A stretch of DNA of 64,000 bases from contig NZ_FOCK01000004.1 of assembly GCF_900110085.1 (NCBI RefSeq), positions 124,001-188,000 of the forward strand. Direction: 5' to 3'. Each line of letters starts with the position of its first letter. The first letter of the stretch is position 1. This stretch comes from Prevotella sp. ne3005. Lineage in GTDB: Bacteria > Bacteroidota > Bacteroidia > Bacteroidales > Bacteroidaceae. A model generated the notes under the pieces. That model worked only from the letters and a program-made list of their open reading frames with translations, did not search any database and was not told the origin of the DNA. A program made the position numbers and the translations under genes. Shown here piece by piece: positions 1 through 7,763 of this stretch.

Positions 1-1
1 G

Positions 2-961
2 GAGATTGGCGTTGAAGCGTTTAAACTGAATACAGATAGTGCCAAGGCACCCAGTTCTTTTGAGATGATATTCATTCTGGATGGGTACCAATATCGTTAT
101 GGCATGGATGTCAGCCGTGAGTCTGTGCATGGCGAATGGCTGTATAGGAAAGCCTGTCGTAAGAGAGCCAAGGAGGTGGAATTGTTTTTCCGTGAAGGAG
201 AGGAAATGAAAGTCCATACATCTTTCTCAATCGCTACTGACTTAGTGAACAGGAAGATGATACGCAACAATGCCCTCCTGCTTTCTGCCGCAGCTCAGTT
301 TAACGACCCTACTGCAGTTCAGATTATCAATTGGCTTGGGGAAACAACCATCCTTACATGCTCTGACGAAGAAAGGATGTGGAATATGGCCGTAAATCAT
401 CTTGACGATGTAGAGATGCGGTCAAGAATCGTGGAATTTTCCAAGTTTGCCGACCTTGGTATTGAGGATATAGAGAAAAGTGACAATCACATCCTTAGCC
501 GACATCTGCAGTATGACACAAATGGAGCGGCAAAAGGTGAAACCAGCTTCCCATTCCTGAGCATGGAATCGGAAGGAACCATCAAGTACTTCTCTATGGC
601 TTACCCTATCATCAAGGCTCTTGACAACGGATCGAGACTTGTCATTGATGAGTTCGACTCCAAACTGCATCCGGTTCTGACAAATCGGATTATCTCTCTG
701 TTTAATTCTCGCGAAACCAATCCACGAAACGCTCAGTTGATACTAACGGCACACGACACCAACATCCTCAGTTCTGGTTTATTCCGTCGTGATCAAATCT
801 GGTTCACCCAGAAAAATCGATTTGGAGCCACCTCTCTCTATTCTTTGTCAGACTATAAAGTCAGAAGTGATGCTCCTTTCGAAAAGGATTATCTCAGTGG
901 TAAATATGGAGCCACACCCATTATCGGTAATCTGGAGTCAGTATTAAGGAGGGCAGAGTGA
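2..961 (+). CDS. AAA15/AAA21-type (RloA/AbiLi-like) ATPase, 5'-truncated by window
   Basis: The reading frame is open from base 2, so the gene begins before the window. The first ATG at 65 is internal. What remains is the C-terminal half of an OLD/ABC-like AAA ATPase: the segment SEGTIKYFSMAYPIIKALDNG is followed by Walker B LVIDEFDSKLHP, then the switch region LILTAHDTNIL and a basic tail with RRDQIWF and KYGATPII. These motifs match the RloA/AbiLi-like ATP-binding proteins often found in restriction and abortive-infection loci; the Walker A part lies outside the window. Such ATPases are usually followed by a RloB-type partner, but here only an 11-codon GTG frame (958-993) and then a terminator follow. 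Function in phage defence is inferred from family, not shown. Confidence 0.7.
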   Translation, partial: EIGVEAFKLNTDSAKAPSSFEMIFILDGYQYRYGMDVSRESVHGEWLYRKACRKRAKEVELFFREGEEMKVHTSFSIATDLVNRKMIRNNALLLSAAAQFNDPTAVQIINWLGETTILTCSDEERMWNMAVNHLDDVEMRSRIVEFSKFADLGIEDIEKSDNHILSRHLQYDTNGAAKGETSFPFLSMESEGTIKYFSMAYPIIKALDNGSRLVIDEFDSKLHPVLTNRIISLFNSRETNPRNAQLILTAHDTNILSSGLFRRDQIWFTQKNRFGATSLYSLSDYKVRSDAPFEKDYLSGKYGATPIIGNLESVLRRAE

Positions 962-1051
962 TAGTTGAGCAACTCCTACAGTTCATAGAGTAAAGATTTC
1001 TATTGGTTTCATCTTCTTGAATCCAAGCCCATCCTGAAGCGCCTTAGAAAG

Positions 1052-1090
1052 AGTCCTGTAGGTCAAAAACCTACGGGACTTTTCTTTTTC
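1052..1090 (+). terminator. Rho-independent terminator after ATPase gene
   Basis: A 12-bp stem (AGTCCTGTAGGT pairing with ACCTACGGGACT, one G-T wobble) with a CAAAA loop is followed directly by a T-rich run. It closes the ATPase transcription unit and separates it from the nonulosonate operon. Confidence 0.85.
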
Positions 1091-1108
1091 TCACATTTCT
1101 TTTCCTAC

Positions 1109-1135
1109 GGAACTGCGAGTTCCCATGGTGGGAAC
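1109..1135. repeat. Two overlapping perfect inverted repeats
   Basis: GGAACT-GCG-AGTTCC (1109-1123) shares its right arm with GTTCCCA-TGG-TGGGAAC (1119-1135). Only one of the two hairpins or cruciforms can form at a time. They lie between the upstream terminator and the neuB-type promoter, about 110 bp upstream of the -7 box, so they would not be in the mRNA. An operator role is a guess. Confidence 0.5.
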
Positions 1136-1244
1136 AAAGGGGAACAAACGTCTGAATGATGTACGAATAAGATAGTTTCTGGGTAGAAGAGATGATATAA
1201 ACAAAAATTAGCACCAAATTCATCGTCAATTAAAAAATATGTAT

Positions 1245-1253
1245 TACCTTTGC
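1245..1253 (+). promoter_or_regulatory. Bacteroidota -7 box for nonulosonate operon
   Basis: TACCTTTGC matches TAnnTTTGC and sits 30 nt before the ATG of the NeuB-type gene. No clear TTTG -33 box is visible at the usual spacing. Confidence 0.6.
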
Positions 1254-1283
1254 AGCTGATATCAGAAATTACGATTTGATCAG

Positions 1284-2324
1284 ATGAAAGAAACATATAT
1301 TATTGGTGAGATTGGTCAGAATCACAATGGTTCTGTCGATTTGGCAAAGCTCATTGTTGACCTGGTTTCCCGCCCTATCAAGGAAGAGGCATTCGGCTTG
1401 ACGTTAAAACCCATGAATGCTGTCAAGATGACCAAGCGCGACCTTAAAGAGGAGTTGGCAGATTCGCAGATGAACATGCCCTACGACTCGCCCAACTCTT
1501 TTGGAAAGACTTACGGCGAGCACAGGGCTTTCCTGGAGCTTGACGAGCAGCAGCACTTCGAGGTATATAAATATGCCAAGTCGCTGGGATTGGATTTTGT
1601 TGAGACGCTCTGCGCCAAGAAGTGTCTGGATATGCTGAAGCTGTTTATGCCAGACAAGTTGAAGGTGGCAAGCCGTGATCTGACGAACCTGCCCCTGCTG
1701 GCTGCACTGGCAGAGACGAAGATCCCCATCATCCTCTCGACGGGAATGGCTGGGAAGAAAGAACTAGACGAGGCACTGGATGTGATTACAAGGTATCATT
1801 CGGATATCTCAATCCTGCACTGTGTGTCACAGTATCCCACCCGTCCGGAGAACCTGAACCTGAACACCATCACCTATCTGAAGAAGCACTACGGACAGTA
1901 TAAGATCGGCTTCTCCGACCATACCATTGGCATTTCAGCCCCAGTGGTAGCCGTGGGTATGGGTGCGGAGATTATCGAGAAGCACATTACGATCGACCGT
2001 AGGATGAAAGGTACCGACCAGATTGGTTCGCTGGGTCCCGACGGTGTGAACCGTATGGTGCGTGACATCCGCTATATCGAGATGAGCATGGGTAAGGAAG
2101 ACATCTATATTGACAAGAGCGTAGAGGCCTCAAAGATTAAGCTGGAGCGCTCCATTGCCACCAGGCACACCATCAAAGCGGGCGAAACCATCACTATTGA
2201 CGATATCCACATGCTCAGCCCTGGCGATGGATTCAAGTGGGATGAGAAGGATATGGTCGTCGGTAAGGTTGCCAAGCACGAGATCAAAGGCAACGAGATT
2301 ATCTATCCTGATGACATCAAATAG
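1284..2324 (+). CDS. NeuB-family nonulosonic acid synthase
   Basis: 346 residues, the usual NeuB length. Members condense phosphoenolpyruvate with a hexosamine to give a nine-carbon keto-acid sugar (sialic, legionaminic or pseudaminic type) in the cytoplasm. Visible are the N-terminal GEIGQNHNG, the barrel motifs KVASRDLTNLPLL, ILSTGMA, LHCVSQYPT, GFSDHTIG and EIIEKHITID, and a C-terminal SAF (antifreeze-like) domain from about residue 285 (SIATRHTIKAGETI). Two classic positions differ: the usual KFQ strand reads KMTK, and the GPDH turn reads GTDQ, so the substrate may not be ordinary N-acetylmannosamine. It is the first gene of a four-gene operon with CMP-transferase, oxidoreductase and SDR genes spaced by 4-10 nt. 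Confidence 0.85.
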   Translation: MKETYIIGEIGQNHNGSVDLAKLIVDLVSRPIKEEAFGLTLKPMNAVKMTKRDLKEELADSQMNMPYDSPNSFGKTYGEHRAFLELDEQQHFEVYKYAKSLGLDFVETLCAKKCLDMLKLFMPDKLKVASRDLTNLPLLAALAETKIPIILSTGMAGKKELDEALDVITRYHSDISILHCVSQYPTRPENLNLNTITYLKKHYGQYKIGFSDHTIGISAPVVAVGMGAEIIEKHITIDRRMKGTDQIGSLGPDGVNRMVRDIRYIEMSMGKEDIYIDKSVEASKIKLERSIATRHTIKAGETITIDDIHMLSPGDGFKWDEKDMVVGKVAKHEIKGNEIIYPDDIK

Positions 2325-2332
2325 AATTGATC

Positions 2333-3031
2333 ATGGGAAAACTACTTTGTATCATTCCTGCAAGGGGCGGAAGTAAAAGAATTCCCCACAAGAATATCGC
2401 CCTTTTTAAAGGAGAACCTATCATCTCGTATTCCATCAAGGCAGTACAGGAGAGTGGCATTGCTGACGAGATCATGGTATCGACAGACGATCAGGCCATT
2501 GCCGATGTCGCCATCAAGTACGGTGCGAAGGTGCCCTTCTTCAGAGATGCCTCCACCTCAAACGACAAAGCAGGTGTGGCAGCCGTACTCGTAGAGGTGG
2601 TAAATGAATACAAGAGGCGAGGCATGGAGTTTGACTACGTACTCAGCGTATATGCCACCCAGCCCCTCCTGAAGCCAGAGAATCTGGTAAAGGCTTTCGA
2701 GCAACTGAGCACTACGGAGGGGGCAGAGTCGATCTGTACCGTAGAGGCATATTCCTATCCTCCCCAGAGAGCCACCGTCATTGTGGATGGCGAACTGAAG
2801 CAGTTGCACCCTGAGAACTACTATGCCCGTTCACAGGATCTACAGAAAATCTACCACGACTGTAACCAGTTCTTCCTCTTTAAGACCTATGCCCTGATGC
2901 GCGACCAGAAGCTCTATACAGAGCACACTCTGCCCTTTATCCTGGCAGAATCGGAATCGCAGGACATCGACACGATGGAGGATTGGAAGCTGATGGAGAT
3001 GAAATATGATTTGATGCACCAAAAGGACTAA
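2333..3031 (+). CDS. Acylneuraminate/pseudaminate cytidylyltransferase (PseF-like)
   Basis: 232 residues from ATG 2333; an in-frame TTG at 2327 is a less likely start. The family activates nonulosonic acids with CTP to the CMP-sugar used by glycosyltransferases. The N-terminal nucleotide-binding motif is IIPARGGSKRIPHKNI, followed by MVSTDDQAIADVA and a C-terminal DIDTMEDW acidic motif. The stretch RSQDLQKIYHDCNQFF resembles the PseF branch, which typically carries RSQDLE.YHD..QFY, more than canonical NeuA. It starts 8 nt after the synthase stop, consistent with translational coupling. The PseF-like assignment is from remembered family motifs; the exact sugar is unknown. Confidence 0.82.
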   Translation: MGKLLCIIPARGGSKRIPHKNIALFKGEPIISYSIKAVQESGIADEIMVSTDDQAIADVAIKYGAKVPFFRDASTSNDKAGVAAVLVEVVNEYKRRGMEFDYVLSVYATQPLLKPENLVKAFEQLSTTEGAESICTVEAYSYPPQRATVIVDGELKQLHPENYYARSQDLQKIYHDCNQFFLFKTYALMRDQKLYTEHTLPFILAESESQDIDTMEDWKLMEMKYDLMHQKD

Positions 3032-3035
3032 TCTC

Positions 3036-3974
3036 ATGAAAGTATTATTTACAGCAACAGGCTCTATCGGATCCCGTCATATCACCAACTTCTCAGAACT
3101 CTGCAAAAGCAGGGGTATCGCTTTGGAGATTGACGCCATTAGATACAGCAACCGGGTTCTGCCTGAAGCCATCGCCCAGAAGATCAGGCGAGAGATCAGA
3201 AGCGAGGCAGACCTCGACAGCCACTATGATATCCTATTTGTGACGGACGAGACCAAGACACACTACTATAACATCATGAAGTATCGTGATATCTGCGACT
3301 CGATGTTCATCGAGAAGCCCATCTTCGATACACTCGACTATCCTATCGAAGCCATCCGCCCCAAAAGGGAGGAAGATGTGTATTACGTGGCCTGTCCTAT
3401 CCGTTTCACGAAATACGTAAGAAAGCTGAAGGCTTGTGTGGACAGCCATCGGGTATATTCTGCCAGAATCATCTTCTCAAGCTATATGCCGAGCTGGCAG
3501 CCTGGCAGGGACTACCGCAAGAGCTTCCGCTGTTTCAACGACAGGGGTGGTGGCGTAGATGTAGACCTGTTGCATGAAATCGACTATATGATCCACCTCT
3601 TTGGCAAACCTCAGAAGGTACATCGTGTTGCAGGAAAATTCTCACACTTGGAGATGGATGCCTGCGACCTCGCCACCTATATCTTTGAATATGGGGACAA
3701 GGTGGTGGAGATGCACCTCGACTACTTCGGAAGGGTAAGAAACCGTCAGACGGAACTCTATGCAGAGGACGACGTCGTGGTGGTGGACTTCAACAAACAG
3801 AGTTGTGAACTAAAGGCCAAGGAAGAGGTGGAGCACTACGGAGCTGACGACCATTTCTATCAGGACGAGATGGCCTACTTCCTGGACCTCTACCTCTCGA
3901 AGGGCAAGATGGAGAACATCAACACCCCCGAGATGGCTTACGAGACACTAAGCATAACAAAAGGTTTAATTTAA
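3036..3974 (+). CDS. Gfo/Idh/MocA-family sugar oxidoreductase
   Basis: 312 residues. The N-terminal Rossmann motif is VLFTATGSIGSRHITNF, followed by the family's lysine motif in MFIEKPIFDT (about residue 92, the EKP signature) and a C-terminal alpha/beta domain containing GGGVDVDLLHEIDYM, where the His-Glu/Asp segment is typical of the substrate site. These enzymes oxidise or reduce sugars or sugar nucleotides with NAD(P). Its place directly after the CMP transferase, 4 nt downstream, suggests it modifies the nonulosonic acid or its precursor. The substrate cannot be read from sequence. Confidence 0.85.
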   Translation: MKVLFTATGSIGSRHITNFSELCKSRGIALEIDAIRYSNRVLPEAIAQKIRREIRSEADLDSHYDILFVTDETKTHYYNIMKYRDICDSMFIEKPIFDTLDYPIEAIRPKREEDVYYVACPIRFTKYVRKLKACVDSHRVYSARIIFSSYMPSWQPGRDYRKSFRCFNDRGGGVDVDLLHEIDYMIHLFGKPQKVHRVAGKFSHLEMDACDLATYIFEYGDKVVEMHLDYFGRVRNRQTELYAEDDVVVVDFNKQSCELKAKEEVEHYGADDHFYQDEMAYFLDLYLSKGKMENINTPEMAYETLSITKGLI

Positions 3975-3984
3975 AACAGATACG

Positions 3985-4770
3985 ATGATGGATTATAAAA
4001 ACATGTTTTCCCTCGAAGGACGGAAGGCCGTGATTACAGGTGGCTGTGGCTATCTGGGCCGTGAGATTGTCAAAGGAATGGTTGACTACGGAGCTGACGT
4101 CTATGTTATCGACTACAAGATCAGCGAGATTGAGGATATCAGCGATAAGAACAGAATCCACTATATTGCCTGCGACTTGGGCGACACCGAGGCCATCAAG
4201 GCAGCCTTGAAGCAGGCAGCAGGTGAGGCTGGTGTCATCGACAACCTCATCACCATGGCTGCCAATCTGGGTGCTGGTGTGATGACGGATGTGGAGACGA
4301 TGGACGACGCCTATTGGCAGAAGGGTATTGACGGAACAATTGGCTATACCTTCCGTACCATCCGTGAAATCATCCCCTATATGAAGAAGAGCAAGAGCGG
4401 CAGCATCGTAAACATCGGATCACTCTATGCCGTAGGTGCTCCTGACCCCCGTACTTACTTCGACACACCCTTCAACAGCACGCCCAACTACGGTGCTGGC
4501 AAGGCAGCCACAGTAGAACTGACGAAATATTGTGCTGCTTACCTGGCCAAGTATAATATCCGTGCCAACAGCGTCAGCCCTGGCTCTTTCCCTCATGAGA
4601 ACGTACAGGAGAATAAACTCTTTAAAGACAGGCTGGCCTATAAGACGATGCTTGGCAGAATCGGTTACCCCGACGACTTGGTGGGTGCCATGATCTACTT
4701 ATCATCAGAGGCTTCCAAGTATGTGACTGGTGTCAACATCATGATTGACGGTGGTCAGACAGCGTGGTAA
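3985..4770 (+). CDS. SDR-family oxidoreductase
   Basis: 261 residues with the classical short-chain dehydrogenase layout: cofactor motif TGGCGYLG near residue 18, an acidic residue ending strand 2 (VIDYK), CDLGD, the NNAG-equivalent MAANLG, catalytic Ser in IVNIGSLYA, and catalytic Tyr/Lys in NYGAGKAA. The C-terminal GGQTAW ending is typical of SDRs. It closes the nonulosonate operon. A comparable SDR (PtmA) accompanies CMP-legionaminate genes in Campylobacter, so a role in making or modifying an amino-sugar precursor is plausible, but this is inference. Two ATG codons (3985 and 3988) could serve as start. Confidence 0.85.
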   Translation: MMDYKNMFSLEGRKAVITGGCGYLGREIVKGMVDYGADVYVIDYKISEIEDISDKNRIHYIACDLGDTEAIKAALKQAAGEAGVIDNLITMAANLGAGVMTDVETMDDAYWQKGIDGTIGYTFRTIREIIPYMKKSKSGSIVNIGSLYAVGAPDPRTYFDTPFNSTPNYGAGKAATVELTKYCAAYLAKYNIRANSVSPGSFPHENVQENKLFKDRLAYKTMLGRIGYPDDLVGAMIYLSSEASKYVTGVNIMIDGGQTAW

Positions 4771-4780
4771 GGACAGACTT

Positions 4781-5860
4781 CTATTTTTCTTGCAGTCGAT
4801 GGAGATGGCACAGCAACAGCTTGCCATCTCCATCGCGTAGATGCATGCCATTGCCACGGCAGTAACGGAAGTATTTGCAGGTGGCACACTCACCCGTCTT
4901 CATCCACTCGTGATTGCGGTAGGGATGATAGCGGTTTTCCCATACATCCATGAAATCATCCTCATAGATATTGCCCTGATTATAGTCGGCACGGATGCTG
5001 GCACAGGCAGCAATGGAGCCATCTGCCATCACAGAGCCTACGGTGATACCTGCCTGGCAGGAGAAGAGACGGGTACGCACCTCACCTTCGTAATTGCCAA
5101 GGAAACCCTCGCATCCATAATCCACTCGGATACGACCTTCCTCCCGCGTCTTCTTCAGATACTCAAAGACACCACGAAACTCCTCATTCGTCAGCCTCAT
5201 CATCGGATCAAGGGCTGCACGACCTACGGGAAAGACGGTAAAGAGACGCCAGCGTTTCACACCCTTGGAGATCAGGAACTCCTTGATATCGTCAAGTTTA
5301 GGATAATTGCGACGATTGACGCAGGTGACGATATCAAACACAAAGCCCTCAGTGGCAACAAGCATATCGAGTGCCTGGCTCACCATCTGGAAACTCTTGT
5401 CGTTACCCCGCATCCAATTATGGTCTTCCTCCAATCCATCGAGGCTGATGGCCATCGAACGGATGCCAGCCCTGAGTAAGCCTTTCCAGCGCTGGGGCGT
5501 CAGATGAAGGGCATTGGTGACCATACCCCAGGGGAAGCCCATTTCATAGATAGCCCTTCCACACTCCTCAAGATCGCGTCGCATCAAGGGCTCACCACCC
5601 GAGATGATGACAAACACCTGATGGGGATCAGTCTTCTGGGCAATGCTGTCGAGTACTCTTAGGAAGTCCTCCTTGGGCATGTCCATGCTCTCAGGCTGCA
5701 TCTTACAGTCGCTGCCACAATGGCGGCACTTCAGGTCACAACGCAGGGTACACTCCCAGAAGAGCTGCTTCAGGGGATGTTCCTCCCTGATGATCGCCTC
5801 CCGTTGGCGCCAGAGTTCCAGGGCGAGTTTCTTCTTGAGGGTTAGTGGGGTTGGTTTCAT
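4781..5860 (-). CDS. SPASM radical SAM enzyme of the rSAM/lipoprotein system (TIGR04133-like)
   Basis: 359 residues. The SAM-cluster motif CX3CX2C is at C41, C45 and C48 within CTLRCDLKCRHCGSDC. It is followed by the GGEP motif (ISGGEPLMRRDL). A C-terminal SPASM domain (about residues 270-355) has at least five further cysteines in the pattern FSCQAG, AACAS, GECATCKYFRYCRGNG and CHLHR, enough for auxiliary Fe-S clusters. Such enzymes modify peptides or proteins. The start codon overlaps the stop of the upstream lipoprotein gene by 4 nt (ATGA), so the pair is translationally coupled. To my knowledge this matches the pair described as a radical SAM/lipoprotein system in Bacteroidales, whose reaction is unknown. 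Confidence 0.85.
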   Translation of the reverse strand: MKPTPLTLKKKLALELWRQREAIIREEHPLKQLFWECTLRCDLKCRHCGSDCKMQPESMDMPKEDFLRVLDSIAQKTDPHQVFVIISGGEPLMRRDLEECGRAIYEMGFPWGMVTNALHLTPQRWKGLLRAGIRSMAISLDGLEEDHNWMRGNDKSFQMVSQALDMLVATEGFVFDIVTCVNRRNYPKLDDIKEFLISKGVKRWRLFTVFPVGRAALDPMMRLTNEEFRGVFEYLKKTREEGRIRVDYGCEGFLGNYEGEVRTRLFSCQAGITVGSVMADGSIAACASIRADYNQGNIYEDDFMDVWENRYHPYRNHEWMKTGECATCKYFRYCRGNGMHLRDGDGKLLLCHLHRLQEK

Positions 5861-6342
5861 TTCTTCTTCAACTTAATATCTTGTGTTATGGCAAAGGTGC
5901 CATCGCTCCAATAATCATCCTTATCGGGCTCCTTCACCTTCTTGGCGTTGTCGAAGTCAATGTCGATAGTGTCGTTCATAAAATTACCGCCATTGGCCTC
6001 GCCATCGAGATCCTCGACGATCAGTTTGAGGATGTGCTCACCTAAGAATGCCTCGCCTTCGACGGCATACTTACCCTTGCTGTCTGTCAGCGTGGAGTCA
6101 ACACCGTAAGTCTCTATAAGAGTACTGTCATAACGGCGATAGACATTTTTGGCCGAGACCTTGATGCCCATTACTGCTGAGCCACTTTCGTCAGTCACCG
6201 TTCCCATGAACTGATAATCAGCATGTGGCGTTCCATACATACATATATATTCAGGATCATCAGATGACGAGCATCCATAACCAATGATTGACAGCAGAGC
6301 TGTTAAAACAGCATTGTACCAGCGATTGAATCTAACTTTCAT
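5857..6342 (-). CDS. Radical SAM-associated putative lipoprotein (TIGR04134-like)
   Basis: 161 residues. A short signal peptide ends in a lipobox-like GYGC (C24), then a serine/aspartate linker and the segment ICMYGTPHADY, whose YGTP motif is a hallmark of the radical SAM-associated lipoproteins. The rest is a single carboxypeptidase-regulatory-like beta domain (FMGTVTDESG, GIKVSAKNVY, TDSKGKYAVEGE) and a lysine-rich tail. It overlaps the radical SAM gene by 4 nt and is the obvious candidate substrate or partner of that enzyme. Two cysteines remain in the mature protein: the lipidated C24 and C34 in the YICMYGTP motif. Confidence 0.8.
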   Translation of the reverse strand: MKVRFNRWYNAVLTALLSIIGYGCSSSDDPEYICMYGTPHADYQFMGTVTDESGSAVMGIKVSAKNVYRRYDSTLIETYGVDSTLTDSKGKYAVEGEAFLGEHILKLIVEDLDGEANGGNFMNDTIDIDFDNAKKVKEPDKDDYWSDGTFAITQDIKLKKK

Positions 6343-6399
6343 ACTTCTTCTTTTAATGGGTTCTTTCTCTAAGAACTGATGATGAGAGGAAAGCTTGCA

Positions 6400-7698
6400 T
6401 CATATTCCGTTAATTATTCTTAATCTATACCAGATGGTCTGCAACACACCCCTCATGGAAAGGTAGATGACTAGCGAGAGCCAAAGACCATGATTGCCTA
6501 AGAAAGGCTCTGTCAGCAGATAGACAGCGAAGAAGCAGAGGGCAGAGACGAACGACGAGACGAGCATCCCTCGGGTGGCTGTAAGTCCGATGAAGACGCC
6601 ATCCCAGATAAAAGCCACACAGCCTGCAGCAGGTATGAGCCATATCCACCAGAGATAGTCGCTTGAGGCTTCTATCACCTGAGGCTCATCTGTCAGGAGG
6701 CTGACAATCCATTTTCCCCCTCCTATATATAATAAGGTGTAGGCTGTAGTCACGATCAGCATCCAAAGCCAGAGCCTGTTGAGGGTTTCCCGGAAGGCAA
6801 CACCATTCCTCGCCCCGTAGGTTCTGCCTCCCAAAGCCTCACCAGCATAGGCGAAGCCATCCATAAAGTAGGAGAAGAAGAGGTAGAGCTGCATCATCAC
6901 CGTATTCACAGAGAGGATAACAGCCCCCTGACGGGCACCTGCTGAAGTGAAATAGAGGTTCACTGCCACCAGACAGAGTGTACGGAGGAAGATGTCGCGA
7001 TTGACATTAAAGAAGACTCGGATATCGCTGAACAAACGGTCCTTACTGAAATACTGGAACAATCGCCCATAATACCTCGTCAACAGTCCCAAAGCCACGA
7101 TGAAACCGGCATATTGTGCTATGACTGTACCCAAGGCCACGCCCTCTATCTTCATGCCAAAACCATAGACAAGCGTCAGCGAGGCAAGGATATTCACGAT
7201 GTTCTGCATGATGGAGATAAACATCGGAATGCGTGTGTTCTGCATACCGATATACCAGCCCATCAGACTGAATAGTGCCAACGAGGCAGGCGCTCCCCAG
7301 ATGACGATATTAAAATAGGTGGATGCGAAAGGCGCCACGTCGTCTGTAGGGCCTATCAGCGCAAAAGCTGCCCATTTCATCGGTATTTGCAGCACCAGCA
7401 GCAACAAAGCGATGGCTAGGGCTATCAAGACAGAGCGCACCAGCAGCCTCATCACCTCCGTCAGATCCCTGCGCCCTAAAGCCTGCGAGGTCATGCCACT
7501 GGAGCCCATACGCAGAAAGCCGAAGAGCCAGTAGACGAGATTGAAGATCATGGAGCCTACAGCCACAGCCCCTATATAGACAGGACTCCCCATATGGCCC
7601 ACGATGGCCACATCGATCATCCCCAGCAATGGAACGGTGATGTTCGACACGATGGAGGGCAGGGCTATCTGCAGAATCTGGCGATCTCGGATATTCAT
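6400..7698 (-). CDS. MATE-family efflux transporter (DinF-like)
   Basis: 432 residues from ATG 7698. The longer frame to 7737 would need a TTG lying in the promoter. About twelve hydrophobic helices in two homologous halves are visible, starting LQIALPSIVSNITVPLLGMIDVAIVGHMG, a typical MATE helix 1 and loop. MATE proteins export cationic or toxic compounds with Na+ or H+ antiport across the inner membrane. It lies 57 nt upstream of the lipoprotein/radical SAM pair on the same strand with no clear promoter between, so it may be co-transcribed. Whether it exports anything linked to that pair is unknown. Confidence 0.9.
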   Translation of the reverse strand: MNIRDRQILQIALPSIVSNITVPLLGMIDVAIVGHMGSPVYIGAVAVGSMIFNLVYWLFGFLRMGSSGMTSQALGRRDLTEVMRLLVRSVLIALAIALLLLVLQIPMKWAAFALIGPTDDVAPFASTYFNIVIWGAPASLALFSLMGWYIGMQNTRIPMFISIMQNIVNILASLTLVYGFGMKIEGVALGTVIAQYAGFIVALGLLTRYYGRLFQYFSKDRLFSDIRVFFNVNRDIFLRTLCLVAVNLYFTSAGARQGAVILSVNTVMMQLYLFFSYFMDGFAYAGEALGGRTYGARNGVAFRETLNRLWLWMLIVTTAYTLLYIGGGKWIVSLLTDEPQVIEASSDYLWWIWLIPAAGCVAFIWDGVFIGLTATRGMLVSSFVSALCFFAVYLLTEPFLGNHGLWLSLVIYLSMRGVLQTIWYRLRIINGI

Positions 7699-7705
7699 AT
7701 CGACT

Positions 7706-7755
7706 GCAAAGTTAATGTTTTTTTTGGCACTAACCAAAAATTTGCCTATCTTTGC
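7706..7755. promoter_or_regulatory. Interlocked divergent promoters for MATE and SSF genes
   Basis: Minus strand: -7 box TAACTTTGC at 7706-7714 with -33 TTTG at 7735-7738, spacer 20 nt. Plus strand: -33 TTTG at 7723-7726 and -7 box TATCTTTGC at 7747-7755, spacer 20 nt. Each -33 box lies within the other promoter's spacer, so polymerase can occupy only one side at a time. Both ATGs follow the -7 box by about 8 nt, giving leaderless or nearly leaderless mRNAs. Confidence 0.8.
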
Positions 7756-7763
7756 ACCCTGAT

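Noticed and set aside
4841..5479. Plus-strand open frame of 212 codons
   Set aside because: It is antisense to the radical SAM gene, whose Fe-S motifs are unambiguous; the composition is that of a shadow frame.
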